This document shows, piece by piece, positions 43,495-52,756 of a stretch of 64,000 bases of DNA (position 1 is the first letter of the stretch; every line of letters starts with the position of its first letter). Source of the stretch: Streptomyces europaeiscabiei (lineage in GTDB: Bacteria; Actinomycetota; Actinomycetes; Streptomycetales; Streptomycetaceae); contig NZ_CP107841.1 in assembly GCF_036346855.1 (NCBI RefSeq), positions 2,856,001 to 2,920,000 of the forward strand, read 5' to 3'. Below the pieces are notes generated by a model. That model had not been told where the DNA came from. It did no database searches and worked only from the letters and a program-made list of their open reading frames with translations. A program made the translations under genes and the position numbers.

Positions 43495-44099
43495 GGACGC
43501 GCTGGAACTCGGCGACGAGGGACTCCTCGACACGGCCGAGTTCACGCTCGACGGACGGGCCGTGCGGACGGTTACCGGCGCTGGATCTGCCCGTGTGGGG
43601 CGGGCTGGCGCAGATCCTGATCGTGTTCGGGATCGCGGAGATCTGTCTGGGCCGGTGGCGGACGCCGGCGATCGCGTACGTCGCCACGCTGGCCGGCACG
43701 TTGTACGCGCGCGTGGGCATCGCGCTCGGTCCGGACGTCTTCTTCGTGGGGCTGCCGGCGTCGGACGCGGGGGTCGTGGACACCGGGCCGTCGGCGGCCG
43801 TCGTGGGGCTCGCCGTGTTCGTGGGGTGGCGTCACCGGGCTCACGTCACGGCGGGCGCGGTCGTCGTGGCGATGGTCGTCGAGGTGCTGGTGAAGGAGAA
43901 CCTCGCGGGCAAGGAGCATCTGGCGGCGATCGCGGCGGTGCTGGTGATGTGCGGGGTCGTGGCCGTGCGTCAGCGGCGCTCGGGCGGGTCGCTCGGTTCG
44001 GCCGGACCGGCGGAACCGGACGGACCGGCGGGGAGCGCGGGGCGGGTGGCGGGTTCCAGTTCCGGTGCCGCGTCCGGGGTGCCGCCGATCCAGTCCTGA
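43495..44099 (+). pseudogene. gene-decay scar: lysyltransferase-like fragment joined to rhomboid-like fragment
   Basis: From 43495 to about 43580 one frame reads LELGDEGLLDTAEFTLDGRA, like the LPG-synthase (DUF2156, MprF C-terminal) family. From about 43580 to 44099 another frame reads a polytopic rhomboid-like membrane segment (IAEICLGRWRTPAIAYVATL, ASDAGVVDTGPSAAVVGLAV, KENLAGKEHLAA). Neither has a proper start; the second lacks its N-terminal helices (GTG 43593 is possible but has no RBS). This looks like the junction left by an internal deletion. The 3' end overlaps the opposing gene by 130 bp. Confidence 0.55.
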
Positions 44100-44806
44100 A
44101 GGCGGCGACTGGGGCCCGTCCAGCGGCGGTCGTGGCGGTAGGCGCGCTTCCAGGACCGGGCGCGGGCACGTGGGCGACGGCGGTAGAGGCGGCGCGCCCA
44201 GGCGGAGGTGGGGCGGGCCAGGCGGACGGCGCCGATGACCGCGATGAACGGGATGACCACGCCGAAGATGGCCGTGCGGGCCTTGCCCTTGGCGAGGGCG
44301 ATCAGGGCGATCAGGAAGTTCGTCCCCATGGTGGCCATGACGGCGCCCCGGTCCTGGAGCTCCTCCTCGTCGAGGTCGTTGACGCCGAAGGGGAGGAAGC
44401 CGACCAGCATCAGGCCCACCAGAGCCGCTGTCAGCACGACCACCTCGACGCTCTGCCGGCCCTCCTCGCTCCAGTACACGTCGTCCAGGTGCAGGATCAG
44501 CGCGAACTCGTCCAGCACCAGGCCCACGCCCATGCCGAACAGCACGGCGGAGAGCAACGCGCCGAAGCCGTGCCCGTCGCCGGCCACCGAGCCGAAGCCG
44601 CCGATGACGGTGAGGACGACGCCGGGGACGACATGGTGGATGTGTACGCCGCCGCTGCCGCTGATGTTGCGGAAAGGTCCCTTGCCCGCGCGGATCAAAC
44701 GGGTGATGACCCGGGTGATCAAGAACGTCAGTACGAACGCGAGGAGCGCGAGAAGCAGCGGCAGTTTGCCCGGCTCGATGATGTTCCGCTCCCACCAGTG
44801 ACCCAT
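43970..44806 (-). CDS. polytopic integral membrane protein
   Basis: 278 residues with about six hydrophobic helices (LPLLLALLAFVLTFLITRVI, VVPGVVLTVIGGFGS, VVLTAALVGLMLVGFLPFG) and a long Arg/Pro-rich cytoplasmic tail. HIHHVVPGV and DEFALILHLDDVYW contain clustered His/Asp residues that could bind metal. I do not know a function. The tail overlaps the upstream rhomboid-like remnant on the other strand, so the last 40 residues may be of recent origin. Confidence 0.82.
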   Translation of the reverse strand: MGHWWERNIIEPGKLPLLLALLAFVLTFLITRVITRLIRAGKGPFRNISGSGGVHIHHVVPGVVLTVIGGFGSVAGDGHGFGALLSAVLFGMGVGLVLDEFALILHLDDVYWSEEGRQSVEVVVLTAALVGLMLVGFLPFGVNDLDEEELQDRGAVMATMGTNFLIALIALAKGKARTAIFGVVIPFIAVIGAVRLARPTSAWARRLYRRRPRARARSWKRAYRHDRRWTGPSRRLQDWIGGTPDAAPELEPATRPALPAGPSGSAGPAEPSDPPERR

Positions 44807-44876
44807 ATGCGAACTTTATCCACCACCGCCCTTGGGCGCCGCCGAGCCCGTCGGCCCCGCCGGGTAGCCTGCGCCG

Positions 44877-45704
44877 GTGTCCACGCCCCCCGAGCCCCCC
44901 GGCGACGAACCCATGACCCCGGTGTCCGCGCCCGCGCTCTCCGACGGCCCGCGTTTCGCCTTCGGCACCCTGACCGTGCTGCCGGTGGCCGTGCACCGCT
45001 GGGACCGCGAGGCCGCGCGCGCCGGAATGCTGTGCGCGCCCGTCGCCGGGCTGGTCGTCGGCCTGGGCGCGGCCGCGCTCGGCTGTCTCCTCCTGCTCCT
45101 GGGCGCCGGTCCGCTGCTCGCAGCCGTGGTCTCCGTCGCCGTACCGGCCGCCCTCACCCGGGGCCTCCATCTGGACGGGCTCGCCGACACCGCCGACGGG
45201 CTCGGCAGCGGCAGGCCCGCCGAGGACGCCCTGCGGATCATGAAGCAGTCGGACATCGGGCCGTTCGGGGTCGTCACCCTCGTCCTCGTCCTGCTGGCCC
45301 AGGTCGCCGCCCTCACCGAGGCGTACGGCGAGTCCTGGACGCTCGGCGCGCTCGCGGCGGCCGTCTCGGCGACCACCGCGAGGCTGGCCCTGACCCTGGC
45401 CGCGCGCGTCGGCGTACCCGCCGCCCGACCCGAGGGGCTGGGGGCCGCGGTGGCGGGGGTGGTTCCGGTACGGGCCGCAACTCTCGTGGCCGTCCTGGTC
45501 GGGTGCGCGGCGGCGGGCGCGGGGGCGCTCCTCGGGCCGTACGACCTCGGCCGCGCGGTCCTCGCGGTCGTCGTCGCCTGCGGTGCCGCCGAACTCCTGC
45601 TCCGCCATTGCGTACGGCGGTTCGGCGGCGTCACCGGTGATGTGTTCGGCGGCCTGGCGGAGACCGCGGCGACGGCGGCGCTCCTGGTGTTCACCCTCGG
45701 GTGA
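44877..45704 (+). CDS. cobS: adenosylcobinamide-GDP ribazoletransferase (cobalamin synthase)
   Basis: 275 residues with several membrane helices. CobS signatures: RGLHLDGLADTADGLGSG with the acidic metal-binding residues, RIMKQSDIGPFGVV, and RRFGGVTGDVFGG near the end. It joins adenosylcobinamide-GDP and alpha-ribazole in the membrane, the last step of nucleotide-loop assembly. Start GTG 44877. It is divergent from the membrane protein gene; cobU, cobT and cobS here are close but separated by unrelated genes. Confidence 0.95.
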   Translation: MSTPPEPPGDEPMTPVSAPALSDGPRFAFGTLTVLPVAVHRWDREAARAGMLCAPVAGLVVGLGAAALGCLLLLLGAGPLLAAVVSVAVPAALTRGLHLDGLADTADGLGSGRPAEDALRIMKQSDIGPFGVVTLVLVLLAQVAALTEAYGESWTLGALAAAVSATTARLALTLAARVGVPAARPEGLGAAVAGVVPVRAATLVAVLVGCAAAGAGALLGPYDLGRAVLAVVVACGAAELLLRHCVRRFGGVTGDVFGGLAETAATAALLVFTLG

Positions 45705-46234
45705 ACACCAGGCCTTCCGCCACACCCCCAACTCCCACTTCTTCAGCAGCGAGCTGAGCTCCAGGCGTCGGGCCTCGGCGCAGAGGTCGCCCGTCTCATC
45801 CAGCACTCGACGTGGAAATGATGCAGACCGATGAGCTGATCACTCACCGGCGGGACGAGCGTGACCCAGGTCATGGCATACGAAGCACGAAGACGACCAT
45901 GAAGCCACCCAGGGGTGAACGCCCGCAGGAGTGATCGAAATCGGCTGCCGACGCTACGCGCGAAGACCGTCGGCGCTACGCGCGAAGACCATGGAACCGC
46001 GACTCGGGCCCCGGCGATAAGGGATCCCCCTATGCCGAAGGCATGGGGATCTCCCTGCACGTCCGGGGCGGAAAGTCGGGGAGGCTGGTCGCAGCGGACG
46101 CCGTACGGACGGCGAGAGCGCAAGCGGCCCACGCCCCAGGTCCGATGGGCCGAACAAGGGCCTAGGCTCGTTCTCGGCACGTCGACCCATCCGTTCGGCC
46201 ACCGAAACTCAATCGGAAGCGAGATTTCACCACC
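45705..46234. other. cobS-pepA intergenic region with 22-bp direct repeat
   Basis: 530 bp without a convincing gene. CGCTACGCGCGAAGACC occurs twice (45952-45968 and 45974-45990), a 22-bp period. The minus strand from about 45920 to 45743 reads a protein-like stretch (VTLVPPVSDQLIGLHHFHVE) with a stop but no supported start, possibly the tail of a decayed gene. The pepA promoter is presumably within 46100-46230; I could not fix it. Confidence 0.45.
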
Positions 46235-47770
46235 GTGACTGCTCTCACTCTCAGCACCGCCGCCGCGTCGGGTCTCCGTGCCGACGCGATCGTGGTCGGT
46301 GTCGCGAAGGGCGCCAAGGGACCGGTCATCGCGCCGGGTGCCGAGGCCGTGGACAAGGCCTACGACGGCAGGCTGGCCGGCCTCCTGGAGACCCTCGGCG
46401 CCTCTGGCGCGGAGGGCGAGGTGACGAAGCTGCCCGCACCGTCCGGCTTCAAGGCGCCGCTCGTGGTGGCGGTGGGCCTCGGCGCGGTGCCCGAGAAGGA
46501 CGCCTCGTTCGGCGCCGAGGCGCTGCGCCGCGCGGCCGGTGCCGCCGCCCGCGCCCTGTCCGGTACGAAGAAGGCCGCGTTCACGCTGCCCGTCGAGGAC
46601 GCCGACGCCGTGGGCGCCGTCTCCGAGGGCGCGCTGCTCGGCGCGTACTCCTTCGATGCCTACAAGGAGACCGCGCCTTCGAAGAACGCCGCGAAGGCGA
46701 AGAACGGCAAGGCGCCGCTCGCCGAGATCGCCGTGCTCGGCGCGAAGCCCCGCGACAAGGCCCACAAGGCGGCCGCCGAGCGCGCGATCGCGGTGACCGA
46801 GGAGCTGAACCGCGCCCGCGACCTGATCAACACGCCGCCGAACGACCTCTACCCGGAGGCCTTCGCCGCCGTCGCGCAGACCGCGGGCAAGGAACACGGC
46901 ATCAAGGTGACCGTGCTCGACGAGAAGGCGCTCGCCAAGGGCGGCTACGGCGGCATCCTCGGCGTCGGCGCGGGCTCCGCGGCCACGCCCCGGCTGGTGC
47001 AGCTGTCGTACACCAGCTCCAAGGCGACGAAGCACCTGGCGTTCGTCGGCAAGGGCATCACCTACGACTCGGGCGGCATCTCGCTCAAGCCCGCCGGGCA
47101 CAACGAGACGATGAAGTGCGACATGAGCGGTGCGGCCGCCGTGTTCGCCGCGGTCGTCGCCGCCGCACGCCTGGGCCTCGAGGTCAACATCACCGGCTGG
47201 CTCGCCCTCGCCGAGAACATGCCGTCCGGCTCCGCCACCCGCCCGGGTGACGTGCTGCGCATGTACAGCGGCAAGACGGTGGAGGTGCTGAACACCGACG
47301 CGGAGGGCCGGCTCGTGCTGGCCGACGCGCTCGCCAAGGCCTCCGAGGACAAGCCGGACGCGATCGTCGACGTGGCGACGCTGACCGGGGCGATGGTGCT
47401 GGCGCTGGGCAACCGGACGTTCGGGATCATGGCGAACGACGACGCGTTCCGCTCCGCGGTGCACGAGGCGGCGGAGGAGTCGGGGGAGCCGGCGTGGCCC
47501 ATGCCGCTGCCGGACCACCTGCGCAAGGGGATGGACTCCCCGACCGCCGACATCGCGAACATGGGTGAGCGGTACGGCGGCGGGCTCGTCGCCGGGCTGT
47601 TCCTGAAGGAGTTCGTGGGCGAGGGGATCACCTGGGCGCACCTGGACATCGCGGGGCCGGCCTTCAACGAGGGGGGTCCCTTCGGGTACACGCCGAAGGG
47701 CGGGACCGGGACGGCGGTGCGGACCCTGGTGCGGCTGGCCGAGCGGGCTGCCTCCGGCGACCTGGGGTGA
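46235..47770 (+). CDS. pepA: leucyl aminopeptidase (M17)
   Basis: 511 residues from GTG 46235. The C-terminal catalytic domain carries the two-zinc site: LAFVGKGITYDSGGISLKP, MKCDMSGAAAVFAA and the hallmark NTDAEGRLVLADAL. It removes N-terminal residues from peptides in the cytosol; some members also bind DNA. The N-terminal macro-like domain (1-170) is present. It heads a plus-strand run with lpd, sucB and aceE, but a repeat arm follows it, so it is probably a separate transcript. Confidence 0.96.
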   Translation: MTALTLSTAAASGLRADAIVVGVAKGAKGPVIAPGAEAVDKAYDGRLAGLLETLGASGAEGEVTKLPAPSGFKAPLVVAVGLGAVPEKDASFGAEALRRAAGAAARALSGTKKAAFTLPVEDADAVGAVSEGALLGAYSFDAYKETAPSKNAAKAKNGKAPLAEIAVLGAKPRDKAHKAAAERAIAVTEELNRARDLINTPPNDLYPEAFAAVAQTAGKEHGIKVTVLDEKALAKGGYGGILGVGAGSAATPRLVQLSYTSSKATKHLAFVGKGITYDSGGISLKPAGHNETMKCDMSGAAAVFAAVVAAARLGLEVNITGWLALAENMPSGSATRPGDVLRMYSGKTVEVLNTDAEGRLVLADALAKASEDKPDAIVDVATLTGAMVLALGNRTFGIMANDDAFRSAVHEAAEESGEPAWPMPLPDHLRKGMDSPTADIANMGERYGGGLVAGLFLKEFVGEGITWAHLDIAGPAFNEGGPFGYTPKGGTGTAVRTLVRLAERAASGDLG

Positions 47771-47823
47771 TGGTCGCCGAGGAGCTCGGCGTCTGAGGGG
47801 CGCGGTGGACCGTGGACCGGCTG

Positions 47824-47870
47824 TGGCCGATCGCGCGGTTCCCCGCGCCCCTTCGGGGCGTTGCCCCACG
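47824..47870. repeat. palindromic intergenic repeat, partial copy
   Basis: An arm of the dispersed family (GCGCGGTTCCCCGCGCCCC) followed by a short GGGGCG/CGCCCC hairpin, 53 bp after the pepA stop. No second arm is found. The rest of the 291-bp gap before lpd contains only the lpd ribosome binding site. Confidence 0.65.
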
Positions 47871-48061
47871 GCTGCTGCGTCACATCTGAGCGTGTGGTGT
47901 CTCACACCCCGGCCCGGCGTCTCGTTCCCTCCCGACAAGTGCGAAGATGGGGCTCGGCAGGACAGGGCCCCCACCACAGGGCCGAAGAAGAGCGGCCGGA
48001 CACCAGCCGCCGCGCGGTCATGGACGACCGGCGTACGGCGTACATGCATGGAGGACGTGAC

Positions 48062-49450
48062 GTGGCGAACGACGCCAGCACCGTTTTCGACCTAGTGATC
48101 CTCGGTGGTGGTAGCGGTGGTTACGCCGCGGCCCTGCGCGGGGCCCAGCTGGGCCTGGACGTCGCCCTGATCGAGAAGGACAAGGTCGGCGGCACCTGCC
48201 TGCACCGGGGATGCATTCCCACGAAGGCCCTGCTTCACGCGGGCGAGATCGCCGACCAGGCCCGCGAGAGCGAGCAGTTCGGTGTGAAGGCCACCTTCGA
48301 GGGCATCGACGTCCCGGCCGTGCACAAGTACAAGGACGGCGTGATCTCCGGCCTGTACAAGGGCCTGCAGGGGCTCATCGCCTCCCGCAAGGTCACCTAC
48401 ATCGAGGGTGAGGGCCGCCTGTCCTCCCCGACCTCCGTCGACGTCAACGGCCAGCGTGTCCAGGGCCGTCACGTCCTGCTGGCGACCGGCTCCGTGCCGA
48501 AGTCGCTGCCGGGCCTGGAGATCGACGGCAACCGCATCATCTCCTCGGACCACGCCCTCGTCCTGGACCGTGTGCCGAAGTCGGCGATCGTCCTCGGCGG
48601 CGGTGTCATCGGCGTCGAGTTCGCCTCCGCCTGGAAGTCCTTCGGCACCGACATCACGATCATCGAGGGCCTGAAGCACCTGGCCCCTCTCGAGGACGAG
48701 AACTCCTCCAAGCTTCTTGAGCGCGCCTTCCGCAAGCGCGGCATCAAGTTCAACCTGGGCACCTTCTTCTCGAAGGCCGAGTACACCCAGGACGGTGTCA
48801 AGGTCACCCTTGCCGACGGCAAGGAGTTCGAGGCCGAGCTGCTGCTCGTGGCCGTCGGCCGCGGCCCCGTCTCCCAGGGTCTGGGTTACGAGGAGCAGGG
48901 CGTCGCCATGGACCGCGGCTACGTCCTGGTCGACGAGTACATGCGGACGAACGTCCCGACCATCTCCGCCGTCGGTGACCTGGTCCCGACGCTCCAGCTC
49001 GCGCACGTCGGCTTCGCCGAGGGCATCCTGGTGGCGGAGCGTCTGGCCGGCCTGAAGGCCGTTCCGATCGACTACGACGGTGTGCCGCGGGTGACGTACT
49101 GCCACCCGGAGGTCGCCTCCGTGGGCATCACCGAGGCCAAGGCCAAGGAGATCTACGGCGCGGACAAGGTCGTCGCTCTGAAGTACAACCTCGCGGGCAA
49201 CGGCAAGAGCAAGATCCTGAACACCTCGGGCGAGATCAAGCTCGTCCAGGTCAAGGACGGTGCCGTGGTCGGCGTCCACATGGTCGGCGACCGCATGGGC
49301 GAGCAGGTGGGCGAGGCCCAGCTGATCTACAACTGGGAAGCCCTCCCCGCCGAGGTCGCCCAGCTCATCCACGCCCACCCGACGCAGAACGAGGCGCTCG
49401 GCGAGGCCCACCTGGCCCTCGCGGGCAAGCCGCTGCACTCGCACGACTGA
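48062..49450 (+). CDS. lpd: dihydrolipoyl dehydrogenase (E3)
   Basis: 462 residues from GTG 48062 with GGAGG 7 nt upstream. FAD-binding VILGGGSGGYAAALRGAQ, redox-active disulfide in GGTCLHRGCIPTKALLH, NAD-binding SAIVLGGGVIGVEFAS, and the C-terminal His-Glu catalytic pair in IHAHPTQNEALGEA. It reoxidises dihydrolipoamide in the pyruvate and 2-oxoglutarate dehydrogenase complexes. sucB follows after 60 bp, so the two are probably co-transcribed. Confidence 0.97.
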   Translation: MANDASTVFDLVILGGGSGGYAAALRGAQLGLDVALIEKDKVGGTCLHRGCIPTKALLHAGEIADQARESEQFGVKATFEGIDVPAVHKYKDGVISGLYKGLQGLIASRKVTYIEGEGRLSSPTSVDVNGQRVQGRHVLLATGSVPKSLPGLEIDGNRIISSDHALVLDRVPKSAIVLGGGVIGVEFASAWKSFGTDITIIEGLKHLAPLEDENSSKLLERAFRKRGIKFNLGTFFSKAEYTQDGVKVTLADGKEFEAELLLVAVGRGPVSQGLGYEEQGVAMDRGYVLVDEYMRTNVPTISAVGDLVPTLQLAHVGFAEGILVAERLAGLKAVPIDYDGVPRVTYCHPEVASVGITEAKAKEIYGADKVVALKYNLAGNGKSKILNTSGEIKLVQVKDGAVVGVHMVGDRMGEQVGEAQLIYNWEALPAEVAQLIHAHPTQNEALGEAHLALAGKPLHSHD

Positions 49451-49510
49451 CCCCTCGGTCGACGAAGCGACGATCCAGACTTCCGCAATCGTTAAGGAGC
49501 AACAGAAACC

Positions 49511-51316
49511 ATGGCGGTTTCCGTAACCCTTCCGGCGCTCGGCGAGAGCGTCACCGAGGGCACTGTCACCCGCTGGCTGAAGGCCGAGGGTGAGCGCGTA
49601 GAGGCCGACGAGCCGCTGCTCGAGGTGTCGACCGACAAGGTCGACACCGAGATCCCCTCCCCCGTCGCCGGCATCCTGGCGTCCATCAAGGTCGCCGAGG
49701 ACGAGACCGTCGAGGTCGGTGCCGAGCTGGCGCTGATCGACGACGGCACGGGCGCGCCCGCCGCCGCCCCGGCCCCCGCCGCCGAGGAGGCTCCGGCTCC
49801 GGCCCCCGAGCCCGCCGCGGCCGCGCCCTCCACCGAGCAGGCCGCCCCCGCGCCGGCCCCGACCGCCGAGGCGGCCACCGGTGCCGGCTCCGCCGAGGGC
49901 ACCGACGTGGTCCTCCCGGCGCTCGGCGAGTCCGTCACCGAGGGCACCGTCACCCGCTGGCTCAAGGAGGTCGGCGACTCCGTCGAGGCCGACGAGCCGC
50001 TGCTTGAGGTCTCCACCGACAAGGTCGACACCGAGATCCCGGCACCCACCTCCGGTGTGCTCCTGGAGATCACGGTCGCCGAGGACGAGACGGCCGAGGT
50101 CGGCGCCAAGCTGGCCGTCATCGGTGCCCCGGGTGCCGCTCCGGCGGCTGCTCCGGCCCCGGCCGCCCCGGCTCCGGCTCCCGCCGCAGCTGCCCCGGCC
50201 CCGGCTGCCCCCGCGGCTCCGGCTCCGGCCCCCGCGCCGGTGGCCCCCGCCGCTCCCGCCCCGGCACCCGCCGCCGCTGCTCCGGCCGCGCCGGCTGCCG
50301 CACCCGCCCCGGTCGCCCCGGCTCCGGCAGCTGCCGCCCCGGCTGTGACTGCCGCGGGCTCCGCCGCCACCAAGGCGACCGACGAGGGCGCGTACGTCAC
50401 CCCGCTGGTGCGCAAGCTCGCCGCCGAGAACGGCGTCGACCTGGGCTCCGTCAAGGGCACCGGTGTCGGCGGCCGTATCCGCAAGCAGGACGTCATCGCC
50501 GCCGCCGAGGCCGCGAAGGCCGCTGCCGCCGCTCCGGCGCCGGCCGCCGCCGCTGCTCCGGCCGCCAAGAAGGCGCCGTCCCTGGAGGCCTCGCCCCTGC
50601 GTGGCCAGACCATCAAGATGCCGCGCATCCGCAAGGTCATCGGCGACAACATGGTCAAGGCGCTGCACGAGCAGGCCCAGCTGTCGTCGGTCGTCGAGGT
50701 CGACGTCACCCGCCTGATGAGGCTGCGCGCCCGGGCCAAGGACTCCTTCGCGGCCCGCGAGGGTGTCAAGCTCTCCCCGATGCCGTTCTTCGTCAAGGCC
50801 GCGGCCCAGGCGCTGAAGGCGCACGCGCCCATCAACGCCCGGATCAACGAGGGCGAGGGCACGATCACCTACTTCGACGCCGAGAACATCGGTATCGCGG
50901 TGGACTCCGAGAAGGGCCTGATGACCCCGGTCATCAAGGGCGCGGGCGACCTCAACATCGCCGGCATCGCCAAGGCCACCGCCGACCTGGCGGGCAAGGT
51001 CCGGGCCAACAAGATCACACCGGACGAGCTCTCCGGCGCGACCTTCACCATCTCCAACACCGGATCGCGCGGCGCGCTCTTCGACACGATCATCGTGCCG
51101 CCGAACCAGGTCGCGATCCTCGGCATCGGCGCCACGGTCAAGCGCCCCGCCGTGATCGAGACGGAGGAGGGCACGGTCATCGGCGTCCGCGACATGACGT
51201 ACCTGACCCTCTCCTACGACCACCGCCTGGTCGACGGCGCCGACGCGGCCCGTTACCTGACGGCCGTCAAGGCGATCCTGGAGGCGGGCGAGTTCGAGGT
51301 CGAGCTCGGCCTGTGA
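49511..51316 (+). CDS. sucB: dihydrolipoamide acyltransferase (E2) with two lipoyl domains
   Basis: 601 residues from ATG 49511. Two lipoyl domains (about 1-75 and 135-210), each with the lipoylated lysine in [13 protein letters not shown] long Ala/Pro linker (about 210-285) follows, then an E3/E1-binding domain ([20 protein letters not shown]) and the catalytic domain ending in [16 protein letters not shown] with the active histidine. Named sucB by streptomycete gene order. In actinobacteria one E2 serves the mixed PDH/OGDH system, so acetyl transfer is also possible. Linker repeats make it prone to length variation. Confidence 0.93.
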   Translation: MAVSVTLPALGESVTEGTVTRWLKAEGERVEADEPLLEVSTDKVDTEIPSPVAGILASIKVAEDETVEVGAELALIDDGTGAPAAAPAPAAEEAPAPAPEPAAAAPSTEQAAPAPAPTAEAATGAGSAEGTDVVLPALGESVTEGTVTRWLKEVGDSVEADEPLLEVSTDKVDTEIPAPTSGVLLEITVAEDETAEVGAKLAVIGAPGAAPAAAPAPAAPAPAPAAAAPAPAAPAAPAPAPAPVAPAAPAPAPAAAAPAAPAAAPAPVAPAPAAAAPAVTAAGSAATKATDEGAYVTPLVRKLAAENGVDLGSVKGTGVGGRIRKQDVIAAAEAAKAAAAAPAPAAAAAPAAKKAPSLEASPLRGQTIKMPRIRKVIGDNMVKALHEQAQLSSVVEVDVTRLMRLRARAKDSFAAREGVKLSPMPFFVKAAAQALKAHAPINARINEGEGTITYFDAENIGIAVDSEKGLMTPVIKGAGDLNIAGIAKATADLAGKVRANKITPDELSGATFTISNTGSRGALFDTIIVPPNQVAILGIGATVKRPAVIETEEGTVIGVRDMTYLTLSYDHRLVDGADAARYLTAVKAILEAGEFEVELGL

Positions 51317-51365
51317 CACCCCTGAGCAGGGGCTTCTGAGCAGAAGCCGCTGATCGCGCCACGGC

Positions 51366-51399
51366 GGTGCCCCGTCCGGAGTTCTCCGGGCGGGGCACC
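51366..51399 (+). terminator. terminator after lpd-sucB
   Basis: GGTGCCCCGTCCGG and CCGGGCGGGGCACC form a 14-bp stem (one G-U pair) over a 6-nt loop, about 50 bp past the sucB stop. Confidence 0.8.
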
Positions 51400-51553
51400 G
51401 GTGCGTTCACGCCCACTCGACGCACGCGGGGAACCGGTCACCGAGCCTGGCCGGTACGGGTCTTTACAAACCGGCCCCCACGGGAACGTGTAAGTCTCGT
51501 CTCACCTGCGCGAAAGCACCCCCGTGCGTCTCTCTCCCGGAGGGCCACGGCTC

Positions 51554-51570
51554 TATTGTCTAGAGGTCAA
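51554..51570 (+). promoter_or_regulatory. candidate operator at the GntR gene promoter
   Basis: TTGTCTAGAGGTCAA (51556-51570) is an imperfect palindrome in the TTG...CAA style used by GntR-type regulators. It overlaps a TATTGT -10-like hexamer (51554-51559), about 48 bp before the GntR ATG. Autoregulation is a natural inference. It differs from the palindrome at aceE. Confidence 0.4.
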
Positions 51571-51617
51571 CGCCCTTGGGGCTCGTCCCCCGCCGGTCCC
51601 CCGCCGAAGGAGCCCGC

Positions 51618-52259
51618 ATGACCACCGCGCCCGTCGTCCACTCGCTGCGCGAACAGATCCGCGAGCACATCGTGGAGGGGATCGTGAGCGGACGGTGGAA
51701 GCCGGGTGAGCGGATCGTGGAGCGGCGGATCGCGACGGAGCTGGAAGTCAGCCAGACCCCGGTGCGGGAGGCGCTGCGTGAGCTGGAGTCGCTGCGGTTG
51801 ATCGAATCCGCGCCGAACAAGGGCGTACGCGTGCGGAACCTCACCGCCGCCGACCTGGAGGAGAGCTACCCGGTACGGGCCGGGCTGGAGGCGATCGCGG
51901 CGGAGCTGGCGGCGGAGCGACTGGCCGAGGACTGCTCGGCGCTGGAGCCGCATGTGGCCGCGCTGTACGAGGCGGACCGCAACGCCGACGGCACGTCGCA
52001 GGTGCGGCACACGGTGGCGTTCCACCGCGAGCTGGTGCGGGCGGCCGGCAACTCGGTGCTGCTCCACACCTGGGAGGGCCTGGGCATCGAGGTCTTCACC
52101 GCGCTCTCGATCCGCTGGCTGGGTACGGTCCAGCAGTCCTACGCGGAGGAGCACGAGGAGTTGGTCGCGGCGTTCCGGCGCCGTGACCCGCGGATCGCCG
52201 ACCTGGTCAAGTCCCACGTGTTGGGCTGCGCCCCGCACACGGACGACGAGCCGGCGTAG
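51618..52259 (+). CDS. GntR-family (FCD/FadR-type) transcription regulator
   Basis: 213 residues from ATG 51618 (GAAGGAG 5 nt upstream). The winged helix-turn-helix contains SLREQIREHIVEGIVSGRW and the recognition helix VSQTPVREALRELESL. The C-terminal FCD domain has metal or ligand residues in HTVAFHRELVRAAGNSVL. FCD regulators often sense carboxylates such as pyruvate or lactate. Placed between sucB and aceE, it is the obvious candidate to control the pyruvate dehydrogenase gene. Confidence 0.92.
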   Translation: MTTAPVVHSLREQIREHIVEGIVSGRWKPGERIVERRIATELEVSQTPVREALRELESLRLIESAPNKGVRVRNLTAADLEESYPVRAGLEAIAAELAAERLAEDCSALEPHVAALYEADRNADGTSQVRHTVAFHRELVRAAGNSVLLHTWEGLGIEVFTALSIRWLGTVQQSYAEEHEELVAAFRRRDPRIADLVKSHVLGCAPHTDDEPA

Positions 52260-52281
52260 CCGTCGAGGGCGCGTCCTCGGC

Positions 52282-52464
52282 TGCGGGTGGGTGGGGGCCG
52301 GTCGCACAGTTCCCCGCCTGCCTGAAAAGCAGGGGCTGCGCCCGGTGCTTTTCGGCCCCGCCGGCCCGTCGTCCTCAGGCGCGCCCGGCCGGGGTCTGCA
52401 GGCCCGCAGGGGCCTGGTCTTTAGGGGCGCGGGGAACTGCGCGACCAGCCCCCACCCACCCGCA
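52282..52464. repeat. palindromic intergenic repeat copy
   Basis: Left arm from 52282 (GTGGGGGCCGGTCGCACAGT), right arm to 52464 (GAACTGCGCGACCAGCCCCC), with inner AAAAGC/GCTTTT and GCAGGCCCGCAG hairpins. It starts 23 bp after the GntR stop. The left 24 bases are identical to the copy inside the histidine kinase gene. Confidence 0.85.
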
Positions 52465-52618
52465 ACCGCCACACAACCGAACCCCCCACCCCCTGAGCAC
52501 ACCCCCGCTCAAACGCCGCCCCACCTGCAGAAACCCCAGACGGCAAGGCACCCGGTGTCGTCGCCGAAGGCACCCCGTGCCGACTTTCTCGAGATCAAGA
52601 GATTTTGCCTGCGACCCT

Positions 52619-52648
52619 TTGATCGATCATCGATCAGCGGGTTAGAGT
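52619..52648 (+). promoter_or_regulatory. aceE promoter with overlapping operator palindrome
   Basis: TTGATC (52619-52624), 18-bp spacer, TAGAGT (52643-52648): a good vegetative promoter about 109 bp before the aceE ATG. TGATCGAT-C-ATCGATCA (52620-52636) is a perfect 8-bp-arm palindrome spanning the -35 box and spacer, where a bound repressor would block RNA polymerase. The GntR/FCD gene just upstream is the likeliest binder. Confidence 0.68.
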
Positions 52649-52756
52649 CGCGGCGGGCTTCCACCGAAGCCCATCGCCCTGTCCTGCCAAAGACCAAGGG
52701 CAACCCCCGAACCCTTACCGATGAGGGAACCCCCTTCGACTGAGGAAGGCGGCGCG

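Noticed and set aside
48092..51319. Minus-strand open frame of about 1,075 codons opposite lpd and sucB
   Set aside because: It spans two well-supported opposite-strand genes and their gap, and the gene-rich strand explains all codon bias.
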